A stretch of DNA of 64,000 bases from Pseudomonas congelans. Lineage in GTDB: Bacteria; Pseudomonadota; Gammaproteobacteria; Pseudomonadales; Pseudomonadaceae. Positions 41,501 to 51,878 of the stretch are shown here, in pieces. Under the pieces are notes generated by a model that searched no databases, was not told the DNA's origin, and was given only the letters and a program-made list of their open reading frames with translations. Position 1 is the first letter of the stretch. Each line of letters begins with the position of its first letter. A program made the translations under genes and the position numbers. Location of the stretch: assembly GCF_900103225.1 (NCBI RefSeq), contig NZ_FNJH01000001.1, forward strand, positions 742,980 through 806,979. The letters run 5' to 3'.

Positions 41501-41638
41501 ATGGTCGGCGGGCTGTTGCTCAGTCAGGTCCTGACACTGTTCACCACCCCGGTCATCTACCTGTATTTCGACCGCCTTGGCCGTCGCTGGAGTCGCAAAC
41601 CTGCCGATCCGGACCGTCTGGAACGGGCTGACGCATGA
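38528..41638 (+). CDS. muxB: MuxB, RND multidrug transporter subunit
   Basis: 1036 residues, inner-membrane RND pump of the MdtB type with twelve transmembrane helices and two large periplasmic loops. The proton-relay Asp pair D401-D402 is present in [15 protein letters not shown] on TM4, and the matching RND region in TM10 is in [19 protein letters not shown]. It makes heterotrimers with MuxC, as known for MdtBC/MuxBC. It overlaps muxA before it and muxC after it by four bases each. MdtBC-type pumps export bile salts, novobiocin, aztreonam and macrolides (family knowledge). Confidence 0.96.
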   Translation: MNMSRLFILRPVATTLSMLAIVLAGLIAYTLLPVSALPQVDYPTIRVMTLYPGASPQVMTSSVTAPLERQFGQMPGLTQMASTSSGGASVITLRFSLDINMDVAEQQVQAAINAATNLLPTDLPAPPVYNKVNPADTPVLTLAITSKTMLLPKLNDLVDTRMAQKISQISGVGMVSIAGGQRQAVRIKVNPEALAANSLNLSDVRTLISASNVNQPKGNFDGPTRVSMLDANDQLKSPEEYANLILAYKDGAPLRLKDVAEIVDGAENERLAAWANRSQAVLLNIQRQPGANVIEVVDRIKALLPSITENLPAGLDVVVLTDRTQTIRASVTDVQHELLIAIILVVLVTFLFLRRFSATIIPSIAVPLSLVGTFGVMYLAGFSVNNLTLMAMTIATGFVVDDAIVMLENISRHIEEGETPLQAALKGAKQIGFTLISLTLSLIAVLIPLLFMADVVGRLFREFAITLAVAILISLVVSLTLTPMMCARLLKREPKEEEQSRFYRASGAWIDWLIDIYAGRLRWVLKHQPLTLLVALATLALTVLLYIVVPKGFFPVQDTGVIQGISEAPQSVSFAAMSQRQQALADIILKDPAVVSLSSYIGVDGDNATLNSGRLLINLKPHGARDLTASEVIQRLQPEVDKLSDIRLFMQPVQDLTIEDRVSRTQYQFSMSSPDAELLTLWSEKLVDALGKRPELRDVASDLQDKGLQVYLNIDRDAASRVGVTVANITDALYDAFGQRQISTIYTQASQYRVVLQAASGSELGPAALEQIHVKTTDGAQVKLSSLARVEQRQAQLAIAHLGQFPAVMMSFNLAPDIALGNAVKVIEQVEQEIGMPIGVQTQFQGAAEAFQASLSSTLLLILAAVVTMYIVLGVLYESYIHPITILSTLPSAAVGALLALLISGNDLGMIAIIGIILLIGIVKKNAIMMIDFALDAERNRGVAPEKAIYDAALLRFRPILMTTLAALFGAIPLMLASGSGAELRQPLGLVMVGGLLLSQVLTLFTTPVIYLYFDRLGRRWSRKPADPDRLERADA

Positions 41639-44600
41639 ACCTCTCAGCGCCGTTCATCCGCCGCCCCGTGGCGACCGTTCTTCTGAGCCTGGCAATCATG
41701 CTGCTCGGCGCAGTGAGCTTTCGCCTGTTGCCGGTGGCGCCGTTGCCGAACATGGATTTTCCGGTGATTGTGGTCTCGGCCAGTCTCGCCGGTGCCAGTC
41801 CGGAGGTGATGGCGTCCACGGTGGCAACGCCGCTGGAGCGTTCGCTGGGCAGTATTGCCGGCATCAACACCATGACCAGCAATTCAAGCCAGGGCACGAC
41901 ACGGATCATTCTGCAGTTCGATCTGAATCGCGACATCAATGGCGCTGCCCGGGAAGTGCAAGCGGCTATCAATGCCTCACGCAACCTGCTGCCCAGCGGG
42001 ATGCGCAGCATGCCGACCTACAAGAAGGTCAACCCGTCCCAGGCGCCGATCATGGTGTTGTCGATGACTTCGACGGTTCTGGAAAAGGGCCAGCTGTACG
42101 ACCTGGCCTCCACCATCCTGTCGCAGAGCCTGTCACAGGTTTCCGGGGTCGGCGAAGTGCAGATCGGCGGCAGCTCGCTGCCTGCCGTGCGTATCGAGCT
42201 GGAGCCGCAGATGCTCTCCCAGTACGGTGTATCGCTCGACGACGTGCGCACTGCGATCACCAGCACCAACGTAAGACGGCCGAAGGGCTTTGTGGAGGAC
42301 GACCAGCACAACTGGCAGGTGCAGGCCAACGACCAGCTGGAAACCGCCGAGGATTATGCGCCGCTGATCATTCGCTACAAGGACGGAGCGACCTTGCGCC
42401 TGAAGGACGTGGCCAAAGTCAGCGACGCCGTGGAGGACCGTTACAACAGCGGGTTCTATAACAATGACCGTGCCGTGCTGCTGGTCGTCAACCGTCAGGC
42501 GGGCGCCAACATCATTGAAACCGTGGCACAGATCAAGGCGCAGTTGCCGGCGCTGCGCGCGGTGCTGCCGGCCAGTGTAAGTCTCAATATCGCGATGGAT
42601 CGCTCACCGGTGATCAAGGCGACGCTGCACGAGGCCGAAATGACCCTGCTGATTGCCGTGGTGCTGGTGGTGATGGTGGTGTTCCTGTTTCTTGGCAGTT
42701 TTCGCGCCTCGCTGATCCCCACCCTGGCGGTTCCGGTGTCGCTGGTCGGCACCTTTGCGATCATGCACCTGTTCGGTTTCTCCCTGAACAACCTGTCACT
42801 GATGGCGTTGATCCTCGCTACGGGTCTGGTGGTGGACGATGCCATCGTAGTGCTGGAAAACATATCCCGGCATATTCACAACGGCCTCGACCCCATGAAA
42901 GCGGCTTTTCTGGGCGCCAAGGAGGTGGGGTTCACCTTGCTGTCGATGAACGTCTCGCTGGTTGCGGTGTTCATTTCCATCCTGTTCATGGGCGGCCTGG
43001 TCGAAAGTCTGTTTCGCGAGTTTTCCATCACCTTGTCGGTGTCGATCATCGTCTCGCTGATCGTATCCCTGACCCTGACGCCGATGTTGTGCGCGCGCTG
43101 GTTGAAGCCACGCGAAGCCCATGGGGAAAACGCCTTTCAGCGCTGGAGCGAGCGAGTCAACGATCGAATGGTTGCAGGTTACGACCGCTCGCTGGGCTGG
43201 GTGATGCGGCATCGACGGCTGACGCTGCTCAGTCTGCTGGTCACGGTGGTGGTCAATATCGCGCTGTACGTGGTGGTGCCCAAGACCTTTCTGCCGCAAC
43301 AGGACACCGGGCAACTGATGGGCTTCGTGCGCGGTGACGACGGCCTTTCGTTTTCCGTCATGCAGCCGAAAATGGAGACCTTCCGCCTGTCGATTCTCGC
43401 TGACCCTGCGGTGGAAAGCGTGGCCGGTTTTATCGGTGGCAGCGGTGGCACCAATAACGCCTTCATGATCGTGCGCCTCAAGCCGATTGCCGAGCGCAAG
43501 CTGTCTGCCGAGAAAGTGGTCGAGCGCCTGCGCAAGAACATGCCGCATGTGCCGGGCGGCAGGCTGTTCCTGGCTCCGGATCAGGACCTGCAACTGGGCG
43601 GCGGTCGCGAGCAGACCAGTTCGCAGTATCAATACATCGTGCAGAGCGCTGATCTGGGCAGCCTGCGTCTGTGGTATCCGAAGATCGTCGCTGCGCTCAA
43701 GTCGATCCCCGAGCTGACCGCCATCGACGCACGGGAAGGGCGCGGCGCACAGCAGGTGACCCTGGTGGTCAACCGTGACACAGCCAAGCGGCTGGGTATC
43801 GATATGAACATGGTTACGGCGGTGCTCAACAACGCCTACAGCCAGCGCCAGGTATCGACCATCTATGACAGCCTCAACCAGTACAAGGTGGTGATGGAGG
43901 TCAATCCCAAATACGCGCAGGACCCGGTGACGCTGGAGCAGGTCCAGGTCATTACTGCAGACGGGCAGCGCGTACCGCTGTCGAGCATCGCCCATTACGA
44001 GCGCAGTCTGGCCAATGACCGGGTATCGCATGACGGTCAGTTCGCTGCCGAAAACATCTCCTTCGATCTGGCCGAAGGGGCCAGCCTCGACAAGGCCACC
44101 GTGGCGATAGAGCGGGCGATTGCCGCCATCGGGCTGCCTTCCGACATCATTTCCAAAATGGCCGGGACTGCCAATGCCTTCGCCTCTACGCAGAAAAGTC
44201 AGCCGTGGATGATCCTCGGTGCCTTGCTGGCGGTGTACCTGGTGCTGGGGATCCTCTATGAAAGCTACATTCATCCGCTGACCATCCTCTCGACGCTTCC
44301 TTCCGCAGGGGTTGGCGCATTGCTGACGATCTATGTGCTGGGCAGCGAATTCAGTCTGATTTCATTGTTGGGGCTGTTCCTGCTGATTGGTGTGGTCAAG
44401 AAAAACGCGATTATGATGATCGACCTTGCCCTGCATCTGGAGCGCGAGCAGGGAATGACACCGCAAGAGTCGATCCGCAGCGCCTGCCTGCAGCGCCTGC
44501 GGCCCATTCTGATGACCACGATGGCCGCCATCCTGGGCGCCTTGCCGCTGCTGCTGAGCACCGCCGAAGGCGCTGAAATGCGCAAGCCGCTGGGCTTGAC

Positions 44601-44742
44601 CATCATTGGTGGCCTGATCTTCAGCCAGGTCCTGACCCTCTATACCACCCCGGTGGTTTACCTTTATCTCGACCGTCTGCGCCATCGTTACAACAAATGG
44701 CGTGGCGTGCGCACCGATGCTGCTCTGGAAACTCCGCTATGA
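41635..44742 (+). CDS. muxC: MuxC, RND multidrug transporter subunit
   Basis: 1035 residues, the second RND pump of the operon, MdtC type. Same architecture as MuxB, with the Asp pair D401-D402 in [15 protein letters not shown] and the TM10 block [19 protein letters not shown]. In MdtBC the C subunit contributes mainly assembly while the B subunit carries protons, so two intact Asp pairs do not prove both are active. Sequence near 42 to 45 residues after the start ([19 protein letters not shown]) is the entry of the first large loop. It ends in an ATGA overlap with opmB. Confidence 0.96.
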   Translation: MNLSAPFIRRPVATVLLSLAIMLLGAVSFRLLPVAPLPNMDFPVIVVSASLAGASPEVMASTVATPLERSLGSIAGINTMTSNSSQGTTRIILQFDLNRDINGAAREVQAAINASRNLLPSGMRSMPTYKKVNPSQAPIMVLSMTSTVLEKGQLYDLASTILSQSLSQVSGVGEVQIGGSSLPAVRIELEPQMLSQYGVSLDDVRTAITSTNVRRPKGFVEDDQHNWQVQANDQLETAEDYAPLIIRYKDGATLRLKDVAKVSDAVEDRYNSGFYNNDRAVLLVVNRQAGANIIETVAQIKAQLPALRAVLPASVSLNIAMDRSPVIKATLHEAEMTLLIAVVLVVMVVFLFLGSFRASLIPTLAVPVSLVGTFAIMHLFGFSLNNLSLMALILATGLVVDDAIVVLENISRHIHNGLDPMKAAFLGAKEVGFTLLSMNVSLVAVFISILFMGGLVESLFREFSITLSVSIIVSLIVSLTLTPMLCARWLKPREAHGENAFQRWSERVNDRMVAGYDRSLGWVMRHRRLTLLSLLVTVVVNIALYVVVPKTFLPQQDTGQLMGFVRGDDGLSFSVMQPKMETFRLSILADPAVESVAGFIGGSGGTNNAFMIVRLKPIAERKLSAEKVVERLRKNMPHVPGGRLFLAPDQDLQLGGGREQTSSQYQYIVQSADLGSLRLWYPKIVAALKSIPELTAIDAREGRGAQQVTLVVNRDTAKRLGIDMNMVTAVLNNAYSQRQVSTIYDSLNQYKVVMEVNPKYAQDPVTLEQVQVITADGQRVPLSSIAHYERSLANDRVSHDGQFAAENISFDLAEGASLDKATVAIERAIAAIGLPSDIISKMAGTANAFASTQKSQPWMILGALLAVYLVLGILYESYIHPLTILSTLPSAGVGALLTIYVLGSEFSLISLLGLFLLIGVVKKNAIMMIDLALHLEREQGMTPQESIRSACLQRLRPILMTTMAAILGALPLLLSTAEGAEMRKPLGLTIIGGLIFSQVLTLYTTPVVYLYLDRLRHRYNKWRGVRTDAALETPL

Positions 44743-46202
44743 CCGAACGCCTGGCATTCACCTCCCGCCCGACAGGGTTGATTCGTCCATTCGCGCTGGG
44801 GCTTTGCGTCGTGCTGCTCAGCGCCTGCGCTGTGGGCCCGGATTACCAGAAACCGTCCATGGCCGCACCCGCTCAGTTCAAGGCTGCGCAGGGCTGGCGT
44901 GCGGCCACGCCAAGTGACGGGATGGCCAAAGGTGCATGGTGGGAGGTGTACAAGGACCCGCAACTGAACGCCTTGGTCGAGCGCCTCAACACCTCCAACC
45001 AGACCGTCGCCCAATACGACGCGCAGTATCGACAGGCACAAACACTGGTGCGCAGCTCCCGGGGTGCATTTCTGCCGACCCTCGACCTGACGACCGGCAA
45101 GACCCGCTCGGGGCAGGGCACTGGCACCTCGAATAGCGGCACGAGTGTCTCGGGAATTCGCAACAGCTATAACGCGCAACTGGGCGTAAGTTGGGAGGCC
45201 GACGTCTGGGGCAAGCTGCGTCGCGGGCTGGAGGCCGACACCGCCAATGCTCAGGCGAGTCTTGCCGACCTGGCCGCGATGCGTCTGAGCCTGCAATCGG
45301 AGCTGGTGCAGAATTACCTGCAACTGCGCGTGATCGATGAACAAAAACGCCTGCTGGAATCCACGGTGGATGCCTATCAGCGCTCCCTGACCCTGACGCA
45401 GAACCAGTACCGCGCCGGTATTTCCGGAAGTGACGCTGTCGCGCAGGCGCAGACGCAGTTGAAAAGTACCCAGGCCGACCTGATCGATCTGGCTTGGCAG
45501 CGTGCGCAGTATGAGAATGCCATCGCCGTACTGATCGGGATGGCGCCGGCAGACTTCAGTCTGCCCGCCACCACCTCGATTCCGCAGTTGCCGCAGATTC
45601 CGCCAGGCCTGCCTTCGCAGTTACTCGAACGCCGCCCTGACATTGCCGCCGCCGAGCGCTCGGTCATGGGTGCCAATGCCAACATCGGCGTGGCCAAGGC
45701 CGCTTACTATCCGGACTTCACGCTGAGCATGAGCGGCGGTTACAGCAGCAGTACCTTTGCCAACTGGATCAGCCTGCCCAATCGCTTCTGGTCGGTGGGC
45801 CCGCAGCTGGCGCTGACCCTGTTCGACGGCGGCAGGCGTTCGGCCGAGGTTGATCGTACCGAGGCCGTGTATGACCAGACTGTCGCCCAGTACCGGCAGA
45901 CCGTGCTGAACGGTTTTCAGGAGGTCGAGAACTATCTGGTTCAGCTCAAGGTGTACGAGCAGGAAGCTGCGGTGCGCCAGGAGGCGCTGGTCTCGGCTCG
46001 TGATTCGCTGCGCCTGACCAACAATCAATACAAGGCCGGGCTGATTGGTTACCTGGACGTCGTCAATGTTCAGGCCACCGCATTGAGTAACGAGCGCAGT
46101 GTGCTCAGCGTGCTGCAAAGCAGGTTGATTGCCAGCGTTCAATTGATCGCCGCACTGGGCGGAGGCTGGAATGCCGAGACAGGTTTGACGCTCCAGGAAT
46201 GA
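44739..46202 (+). CDS. opmB: OpmB, outer-membrane efflux channel lipoprotein (TolC/NodT family)
   Basis: 487 residues, NodT-family outer-membrane factor that completes the MuxABC pump. Lipoprotein signal with the lipobox LLSAC, Cys30 the lipidation site, followed by AVGPDYQKP, the family start. Two OEP repeats (about 70-260 and 270-480) with the alternate helical-hairpin segments, for example NQYRAGISGSDAVAQAQTQ and NQYKAGLIGYLDVVNVQA. It is the last gene of the operon, start overlapping the muxC stop. No terminator was recognised after it within 100 bases. Confidence 0.94.
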   Translation: MTERLAFTSRPTGLIRPFALGLCVVLLSACAVGPDYQKPSMAAPAQFKAAQGWRAATPSDGMAKGAWWEVYKDPQLNALVERLNTSNQTVAQYDAQYRQAQTLVRSSRGAFLPTLDLTTGKTRSGQGTGTSNSGTSVSGIRNSYNAQLGVSWEADVWGKLRRGLEADTANAQASLADLAAMRLSLQSELVQNYLQLRVIDEQKRLLESTVDAYQRSLTLTQNQYRAGISGSDAVAQAQTQLKSTQADLIDLAWQRAQYENAIAVLIGMAPADFSLPATTSIPQLPQIPPGLPSQLLERRPDIAAAERSVMGANANIGVAKAAYYPDFTLSMSGGYSSSTFANWISLPNRFWSVGPQLALTLFDGGRRSAEVDRTEAVYDQTVAQYRQTVLNGFQEVENYLVQLKVYEQEAAVRQEALVSARDSLRLTNNQYKAGLIGYLDVVNVQATALSNERSVLSVLQSRLIASVQLIAALGGGWNAETGLTLQE

Positions 46203-46370
46203 GTATTTCGGGTTTAAAAAGCAGTTTTCCAGTGAAATGTTCGCATTAATCGAAAAAATAATAGCTACTCGCCATCTTTTCGACCGGCTGCCGCGACATT
46301 TGGCCGCTAATGCGTACAATCACCCGCACAAGATCGGCATGGACGCGCTCATTGGTTTCCAGGTGCGTTT

Positions 46371-48482
46371 ATGTTGATTGGCAGCTACATCCCTTCACTC
46401 GTCGTCATGTCGATCCTCGTCGCTATTCTTGCCGCGTATACGGCCCTCGATCTGGTTGGCCGCATCGTTTCGGCCAGGGGCCGTGCTGTCCACTTATGGA
46501 CTGCGGGCGGCGCTATCGCGATGGGCGTTGGCACCTGGTCGACACATTTCATCGGTATGCTGGCGTTCGTATTACCCATCGACCTGGGCTACGACGTGCC
46601 ACTGGTGCTGCTTTCGCTGTTGATCTCCATCGGCTTTTCAGGGTTCGCCCTGTGGCTCACCACCCAGCCACGATTGCCCGCGCTGCAACTTAGCCTGGGT
46701 GCGGTGTTGCTGGGGCTTGGCATCAGCGCCATGCACTACACCGGTATGGCTGCAATGCGCATGCAGCCTGGCATTCAATATACGCCGTGGCTGTTCGTGC
46801 TTTCTGTGGTCATTGCTATCGCTGCGTCTGCGGCAGCATTGCGCATAGCCTTCCATCTTCGCCAGCAGCGCCCCAGGGTCTACCTGCTACGCGCCTCGGC
46901 GGCGCTGTTGCTGGGGCTGGCTGTCATCGGCATGCATTACACCGGCATGGCCGCTGCGAATTTTGCCGATGGCAGCTTTTGCGGTGCGCTGCCCCAGGGG
47001 CTGAGCAGTAACGGGCTGGACAGGATGGTGCTGGTCACCAGCCTGTCGATTCTGGGGATTGCGCTGTTCAGCTGTATTCTCGATTCCCACCTGGAAACAC
47101 GTACCGCCGTGTTGGCCGATTCCCTGACTGAAGCCAATCTGGAACTGACCCACCTGGCCCTGCATGACAACCTGACCGGCTTGCCAAACCGGGCGTTGTT
47201 GACGGAGCGCATCGATCAGGCGATGAAGAGGACCACTGAGTCAGGTGGTTGCTTTGCGCTGATGTTCATGGACCTCGATGGTTTCAAGCCAGTCAATGAT
47301 GCGTTCGGCCATCACACTGGCGACCTGCTGTTACGACAGGTCGCCTTGCGTCTGCGCAACAGCCTGCATCGACGCGACACCCTGGCAAGAGTCGGCGGCG
47401 ATGAGTTCGTTCTGCTGGTGGAGCTTCAAAACCCCGAGGATGCATTGACCGTTGCCAGACGACAGGTCAGCGAAGTCGGCAACCCGTTCAACATTGGCGA
47501 ACATCAGTTGCAGATTTCCCTGAGCATCGGCATCTGCATGTACCCGGGCAATGGCAGCACCCAGCATGAGCTTCTGATCAATGCCGACGCGGCCATGTAC
47601 CACACCAAGGCTGCCGGCAAGAACGGCTACAGCTTTTTCGATGCATCGATGAACAGTAACGCCCGCAATCAGCTGCAGATGTCGCAGGATTTGCACAAGG
47701 CGATCAAGCACCGGCAGTTCTGTATCTATTACCAGCCCAAGTTCGACGCCATGACCGGGCTGCCGGTGGGCGCAGAAGCGTTGTTGCGCTGGAATCATCC
47801 GGAGCAGGGAATCCTGGGGCCCGACCTGTTCATTTCCATGGCGGAGAAAACCGGCCTGATCATTCAGATCGGCGAGTGGGTACTGGACGAAGCCTGTCGA
47901 CAAATGCGTGAGTGGTACACGCAGGGGTACTCGCACTGGCGCATTGCAGTCAATCTGTCGGCCTTGCAGTTCTGTCATTCCGGGTTGGTCACGGCAGTAG
48001 CCGACACACTGGCCCGGCACCAGTTGCCGGCCAACTGCCTGACCCTGGAAATCACCGAAACCACTGCCATGCATGATGCGGATGCCAGCCTGGCGGTGTT
48101 GAGAAGGCTTTCGGAAATGGGCGTGGACCTGTCGATCGATGATTTTGGCACCGGTTACTCCAGCCTGATGTACCTGAAGCGACTGCCTGCCAATGAAATC
48201 AAGATTGATCGGGGCTTCGTCCGCGACCTTGAGCATGACACCGACGACGCCGCCATCGTCTCGGCCATCGTCGCGGTAGGGCAGGCGTTGAATCTGCGGA
48301 TAGTCGCCGAAGGCGTCGAAACCGCCGTTCAGCAGCGCTTCCTGACTCACTTGGGATGCCACTCGCTGCAAGGCTTTCTGCTGGGTTATCCGTTGCCAGC
48401 CCAGCAGTTTCTCGAAGAAATCCGCGCCGCCGAAACGAAAGCTGCAGTGGATGCGTCCGATACCGGGCAAGCGGCTTTCTGA
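46371..48482 (+). CDS. MHYT-GGDEF-EAL c-di-GMP turnover protein (MucR-like)
   Basis: 703 residues. N-terminal MHYT sensor domain with about seven transmembrane helices (residues 5-245) and three MHYT-like motifs (THFIGM, then MHYTGM twice), which are thought to bind metal and sense gas or redox. The GGDEF domain (about 265-425) has intact GGDEF in VGGDEFVLL, and the EAL domain (about 440-690) has GAEALLRW with the EAL variant and DDFGTGYSS for catalysis, so both activities are possible. Architecture is that of MucR of P. aeruginosa, an alginate regulator. It is monocistronic, 168 bases after opmB; no regulatory site recognised. Confidence 0.94.
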   Translation: MLIGSYIPSLVVMSILVAILAAYTALDLVGRIVSARGRAVHLWTAGGAIAMGVGTWSTHFIGMLAFVLPIDLGYDVPLVLLSLLISIGFSGFALWLTTQPRLPALQLSLGAVLLGLGISAMHYTGMAAMRMQPGIQYTPWLFVLSVVIAIAASAAALRIAFHLRQQRPRVYLLRASAALLLGLAVIGMHYTGMAAANFADGSFCGALPQGLSSNGLDRMVLVTSLSILGIALFSCILDSHLETRTAVLADSLTEANLELTHLALHDNLTGLPNRALLTERIDQAMKRTTESGGCFALMFMDLDGFKPVNDAFGHHTGDLLLRQVALRLRNSLHRRDTLARVGGDEFVLLVELQNPEDALTVARRQVSEVGNPFNIGEHQLQISLSIGICMYPGNGSTQHELLINADAAMYHTKAAGKNGYSFFDASMNSNARNQLQMSQDLHKAIKHRQFCIYYQPKFDAMTGLPVGAEALLRWNHPEQGILGPDLFISMAEKTGLIIQIGEWVLDEACRQMREWYTQGYSHWRIAVNLSALQFCHSGLVTAVADTLARHQLPANCLTLEITETTAMHDADASLAVLRRLSEMGVDLSIDDFGTGYSSLMYLKRLPANEIKIDRGFVRDLEHDTDDAAIVSAIVAVGQALNLRIVAEGVETAVQQRFLTHLGCHSLQGFLLGYPLPAQQFLEEIRAAETKAAVDASDTGQAAF

Positions 48483-48592
48483 AGCGTGCAGATGGCGCTG
48501 GACGGTAAAGGCTGTCACGATCCGAACCGGCTGGTTAACCTGCGAGGGTTGGCTGGATCCTGATGTCGGCCTTTGAAAAAACGAGACACTCC

Positions 48593-49339
48593 ATGGAAAA
48601 AGTCCTCATTATCACCGGTGGTTCGCGCGGTATCGGCGCTGCCACAGCGCGTCTGGCCGCCTCACAGGGTTATCGGATCTGCATCAACTACCTGTCGGAT
48701 CATGCCGCGGCCGAAAAGACGGCAGGCCAGGTGAGGGCGATGGGCGCCAAGGCGATCACCGTGCAGGCCGACGTCAGCAACGAAGACGAGATCATGCGGC
48801 TGTTTGCCAGGGTCGACTCCGAACTCGGTCGTGTCACCCATCTGGTAAATAATGCGGGCACCCTGGCGCAGGCTTCCAGAGTCGAGGACATGTCGGAATT
48901 CCGCATGTTGAAGATGATGATGAACAACGTCGTCGGCCCGATGCTGTGCAGCAAACACGCCTTGTTGCGCATGTTGCCAGCTCACGGAGGGCACGGCGGC
49001 AGCATCGTCAACGTATCGTCACTCGCGGCACGCCTGGGCTCGGCAGGTGAGTACGTCGACTATGCGGCATCGAAAGGTGCGCTGGACACCTTCACCATCG
49101 GCCTGTCCAAAGAGGTCGCAGCGGAAAACGTTCGCGTCAACGCGGTACGTCCGGGCTTCATCTTCACCGACTTTCACGCCTTGAGCGGCGATCCGTTTCG
49201 CGTCAGCAAGCTTGAGGGGGCATTGCCAATGGGCCGTGGCGGTACCGCCGAAGAAGTGGCCGAGGCCATTCTCTGGTTGCTGTCGGACAATGCGTCTTAC
49301 GCCACAGGAACGTTCATCGATGTGGCGGGAGGGCGTTGA
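48593..49339 (+). CDS. SDR-family oxidoreductase
   Basis: 248 residues, classical short-chain dehydrogenase. GGSRGIGAATA (residues 9-19) for cofactor binding; NNAG in LVNNAGTLAQA; Ser in NVSSLAARLG; YxxxK as YAASKGA, so the Asn/Ser/Tyr/Lys tetrad is complete. PGFIFTDFHA follows the PG motif. The start MEKVLIITGG is chosen because it matches the family; a start ten codons earlier is possible. Cofactor preference looks like NADP from the R following the glycine motif (inference). Not clearly linked to neighbours; substrate unknown. Confidence 0.9.
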   Translation: MEKVLIITGGSRGIGAATARLAASQGYRICINYLSDHAAAEKTAGQVRAMGAKAITVQADVSNEDEIMRLFARVDSELGRVTHLVNNAGTLAQASRVEDMSEFRMLKMMMNNVVGPMLCSKHALLRMLPAHGGHGGSIVNVSSLAARLGSAGEYVDYAASKGALDTFTIGLSKEVAAENVRVNAVRPGFIFTDFHALSGDPFRVSKLEGALPMGRGGTAEEVAEAILWLLSDNASYATGTFIDVAGGR

Positions 49340-49387
49340 AGGCGTCCATGGTCGGGCAGGCGCCTTCAGACCCCGCTTACTGACTCG

Positions 49388-49546
49388 TCACACCGTGACC
49401 GGTGGCGCATTGGCGGGCGGGTCGCCGACTGGCGTTTCATTGGGTGGTGGCGTGGATGGCGGCGGATCCTGTTCGGGCACTGGCTCGGGCAGGGCAGGGT
49501 CATCAATGTTTGGATCGGGTACTTCTACCGGATTGGGTAGGGTCAT
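49388..49546 (-). CDS. 52-residue proline-rich protein
   Basis: A 52-residue acidic, proline-rich protein (about 20 Pro, ten Asp/Glu, no Cys, Lys or aromatic residue). A very strong ribosome-binding site, AAGGAGG, lies eight bases before the start, which decides the reading frame within a longer open stretch. No known domain. Similar short PxDxPP proteins occur in Pseudomonas genomes as hypothetical proteins (from memory). It is convergent with the SDR gene and diverges from glgE. Could be extracytoplasmic or a scaffold segment; no signal peptide is present. Confidence 0.65.
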   Translation of the reverse strand: MTLPNPVEVPDPNIDDPALPEPVPEQDPPPSTPPPNETPVGDPPANAPPVTV

Positions 49547-49693
49547 GGTTGCAGCCTCCTTGTCGACACTGTTTACGACCGCCCTGCATGGGTGATGATT
49601 CAATTGATTTGCCTCCCGCGATAGTTGCCCCGTTGACCCGCTCCTTCGTTGCTCCATCTCTCGGCACGACCCGTAAACATCCTCAAAACCTTT

Positions 49694-49720
49694 GAACTTT
49701 ACCCTCGTTGACCGCTCGGA
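49694..49720 (+). promoter_or_regulatory. AlgU/RpoE-like promoter upstream of glgE
   Basis: GAACTT-N16-TCGGA fits the extracytoplasmic sigma (AlgU) pattern GAACTT-N16/17-TCTGA with one mismatch in the -10 element. A transcript would start about 110 bases before glgE. A role in osmotic and desiccation stress is plausible for this cluster, as AlgU controls trehalose-related genes in pseudomonads (inference). Confidence 0.5.
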
Positions 49721-49840
49721 ACCTAGGCAGCGGAAATAGACGAGTCGCCAGCACAGTGCGATCGTACGCTGCCATACCGTCAATTTTTCCATTGCATGGA
49801 ATGCACAGGAGCGTCCCTGGGGCGTGAGGAGTGATGCTCG

Positions 49841-51859
49841 ATGAATGAACAGCCATACGGTCCGGATTCCCTGGCCACCGATGTCCCGCAAGCAACCCTT
49901 CCGCTGTCACTGACCCAGGCGCTGCAATTACCCCGCATCGTGATTGAAGACACGTTGCCGGTGATTGACGGTGGCTTGTTTGCGGCCAAGGCGATCATTG
50001 GGCAACCGGTTACCGTGACCAGCAAGGTCTATGCCGATGGGCACGACAAGATGGCGGTCAATATCCGCTGGCGTGCTGCCGACGAAGAACACTGGCACAG
50101 CGCGCCAATGCGCGAGCTGGGCAATGACAGCTGGGTCGGTGAATTCACCCCGACCTCTGTCAGCCGTCATGTGTTTCGCCTCGAAGCCTGGATCGATCAG
50201 TTCGGCAGCTATCGTTATGAGCTGGAGAAGAAGTTCGGCGCGGGCGTTCCTGTCGATCTGGAACTGGAAGAGGGCCGCATTCATCTGGTGCACGCCGCCG
50301 AGCGCAGCCAGAACGAGCAACGTCAGCAGATCGAAAGTCTGCTGGGCCAGCTTGAGCAGGGCGATAAAGACGAGAAGGTCGCGCTGCTGTTGCACAGCGA
50401 AACCGCCAGCCTGATGAAGCTGGCCGACAATCAGGCCTTCCTCAGCCGCAGCGTCGAGTTCCCTCTGGATGTCGAGCGTGAGCTGGCGCAGTTCGCCAGT
50501 TGGTACGAGCTGTTTCCCCGTTCGATGACCGACGATCCGGCACGCCACGGTACGTTCAACGATGTCCACTCGCGTCTGCCGATTATTCGCGACATGGGCT
50601 TCGACGTGCTGTATTTCCCGCCGATTCATCCTATCGGCCGTGCCCACCGCAAGGGGCCGAACAACTCTCTGACCGCAGGCCCTGATGATCCGGGCAGCCC
50701 GTATGCAATCGGCAGCGAGGATGGGGGTCATGAAGCCATCCATCCGCAGCTGGGCAGTCGTGAAGATTTCCGTAATCTGGTAAAAGCTGCCGCCGATCAT
50801 GGTCTGGAAATCGCGTTGGATTTCGCCATCCAGTGTTCCCAGGATCACCCGTGGCTCAAGCAGCATCCGGGCTGGTTCTCGTGGCGTCCGGACGGCACGA
50901 TCCGTTATGCGGAAAACCCTCCGAAGAAGTATCAGGACATTGTTAACGTCGACTTCTACGCGCCAGACGCCATCCCCGGCCTGTGGACGGAGTTGCGCGA
51001 CATCGTGCTGGGCTGGGTCAACGAGGGCGTGAAAATCTTCCGCGTCGACAACCCGCACACCAAGCCGCTTCCGTTCTGGCAGTGGATGATCGGCGAGGTG
51101 CGCAGTCAGCACCCTGAGGTGATGTTCCTGGCCGAAGCCTTCACCAAGCCGGCAATGATGGCGCGACTGGGCAAAGTCGGGTACAGCCAGAGCTACACCT
51201 ATTTCACCTGGCGCAACACCAAGGCGGAGCTGTCCGAGTATTTCACCCAGCTCAATGAAGTCCCTTGGCGCGACTGTTATCGTCCGAATTTCTTCGTCAA
51301 CACGCCTGACATCAATCCGCGCTTCCTGCACGAGTCCGGTCGCCCCGGCTTTCTGATCCGGGCGGCACTGGCCACTATGGGGTCCGGGCTGTGGGGTATG
51401 TATTCGGGGTTCGAGCTCTGCGAAGCGGCACCGATTCCCGGCAAGGAAGAGTATCTGGACTCTGAGAAGTACGAGATTCGGGTTCGCGATTACGCGGCGC
51501 CGGGCAACATCATCGCCGAGATTGCTCAACTCAACCGCATTCGTCGGCAGAACCCTGCGCTGCAAACGCACCTGGGTCTGAAGCTGTACAACGCGTGGAA
51601 CGACAACATCCTGTATTTCGGCAAGCGCTCGGCGGATGGCAGCAACTTCATTCTGGTTGCCGTCAACCTCGACCCGTACAACGCACAGGAAGCGGATTTC
51701 GAGTTGCCGCTGTGGGAAATGGGCCTGCCGGATGACGCCGCTACGTCGGGTGAAGACCTGATGACCGGGCACCGCTGGACATGGTACGGCAAGTACCAGC
51801 ACACGCGTCTCGATCCAGCTCAACCGTTTGGAATCTGGCGTATCCAGGCCGCGCAATAA
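49841..51859 (+). CDS. glgE: GlgE, alpha-1,4-glucan:maltose-1-phosphate maltosyltransferase
   Basis: 672 residues, GH13_3 family. Transfers maltosyl units from maltose-1-phosphate to the non-reducing end of alpha-1,4-glucans. The N-terminal domain (about 20-130) binds substrate; the TIM barrel starts near 210. Catalytic Asp in FRVDNPHTKP (nucleophile) and Glu in FLAEAFTKP (acid/base), with the phosphate-binding region near NPPKKYQD. GAGGAG lies nine bases before the ATG. First of the glgE, treS-mak, glgB run, with 19 bases before treS. Its presence with TreS-Mak and GlgB identifies the GlgE pathway. Confidence 0.97.
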   Translation: MNEQPYGPDSLATDVPQATLPLSLTQALQLPRIVIEDTLPVIDGGLFAAKAIIGQPVTVTSKVYADGHDKMAVNIRWRAADEEHWHSAPMRELGNDSWVGEFTPTSVSRHVFRLEAWIDQFGSYRYELEKKFGAGVPVDLELEEGRIHLVHAAERSQNEQRQQIESLLGQLEQGDKDEKVALLLHSETASLMKLADNQAFLSRSVEFPLDVERELAQFASWYELFPRSMTDDPARHGTFNDVHSRLPIIRDMGFDVLYFPPIHPIGRAHRKGPNNSLTAGPDDPGSPYAIGSEDGGHEAIHPQLGSREDFRNLVKAAADHGLEIALDFAIQCSQDHPWLKQHPGWFSWRPDGTIRYAENPPKKYQDIVNVDFYAPDAIPGLWTELRDIVLGWVNEGVKIFRVDNPHTKPLPFWQWMIGEVRSQHPEVMFLAEAFTKPAMMARLGKVGYSQSYTYFTWRNTKAELSEYFTQLNEVPWRDCYRPNFFVNTPDINPRFLHESGRPGFLIRAALATMGSGLWGMYSGFELCEAAPIPGKEEYLDSEKYEIRVRDYAAPGNIIAEIAQLNRIRRQNPALQTHLGLKLYNAWNDNILYFGKRSADGSNFILVAVNLDPYNAQEADFELPLWEMGLPDDAATSGEDLMTGHRWTWYGKYQHTRLDPAQPFGIWRIQAAQ

Positions 51860-51878
51860 CACTCCCGAGGAGTCAATA

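Noticed and set aside
39848-44274. Antisense open frames of 545 and 492 codons across muxB and muxC
   Set aside because: Shadows of the RND genes; composition heavy in His, Gln and Arg, no start signals.
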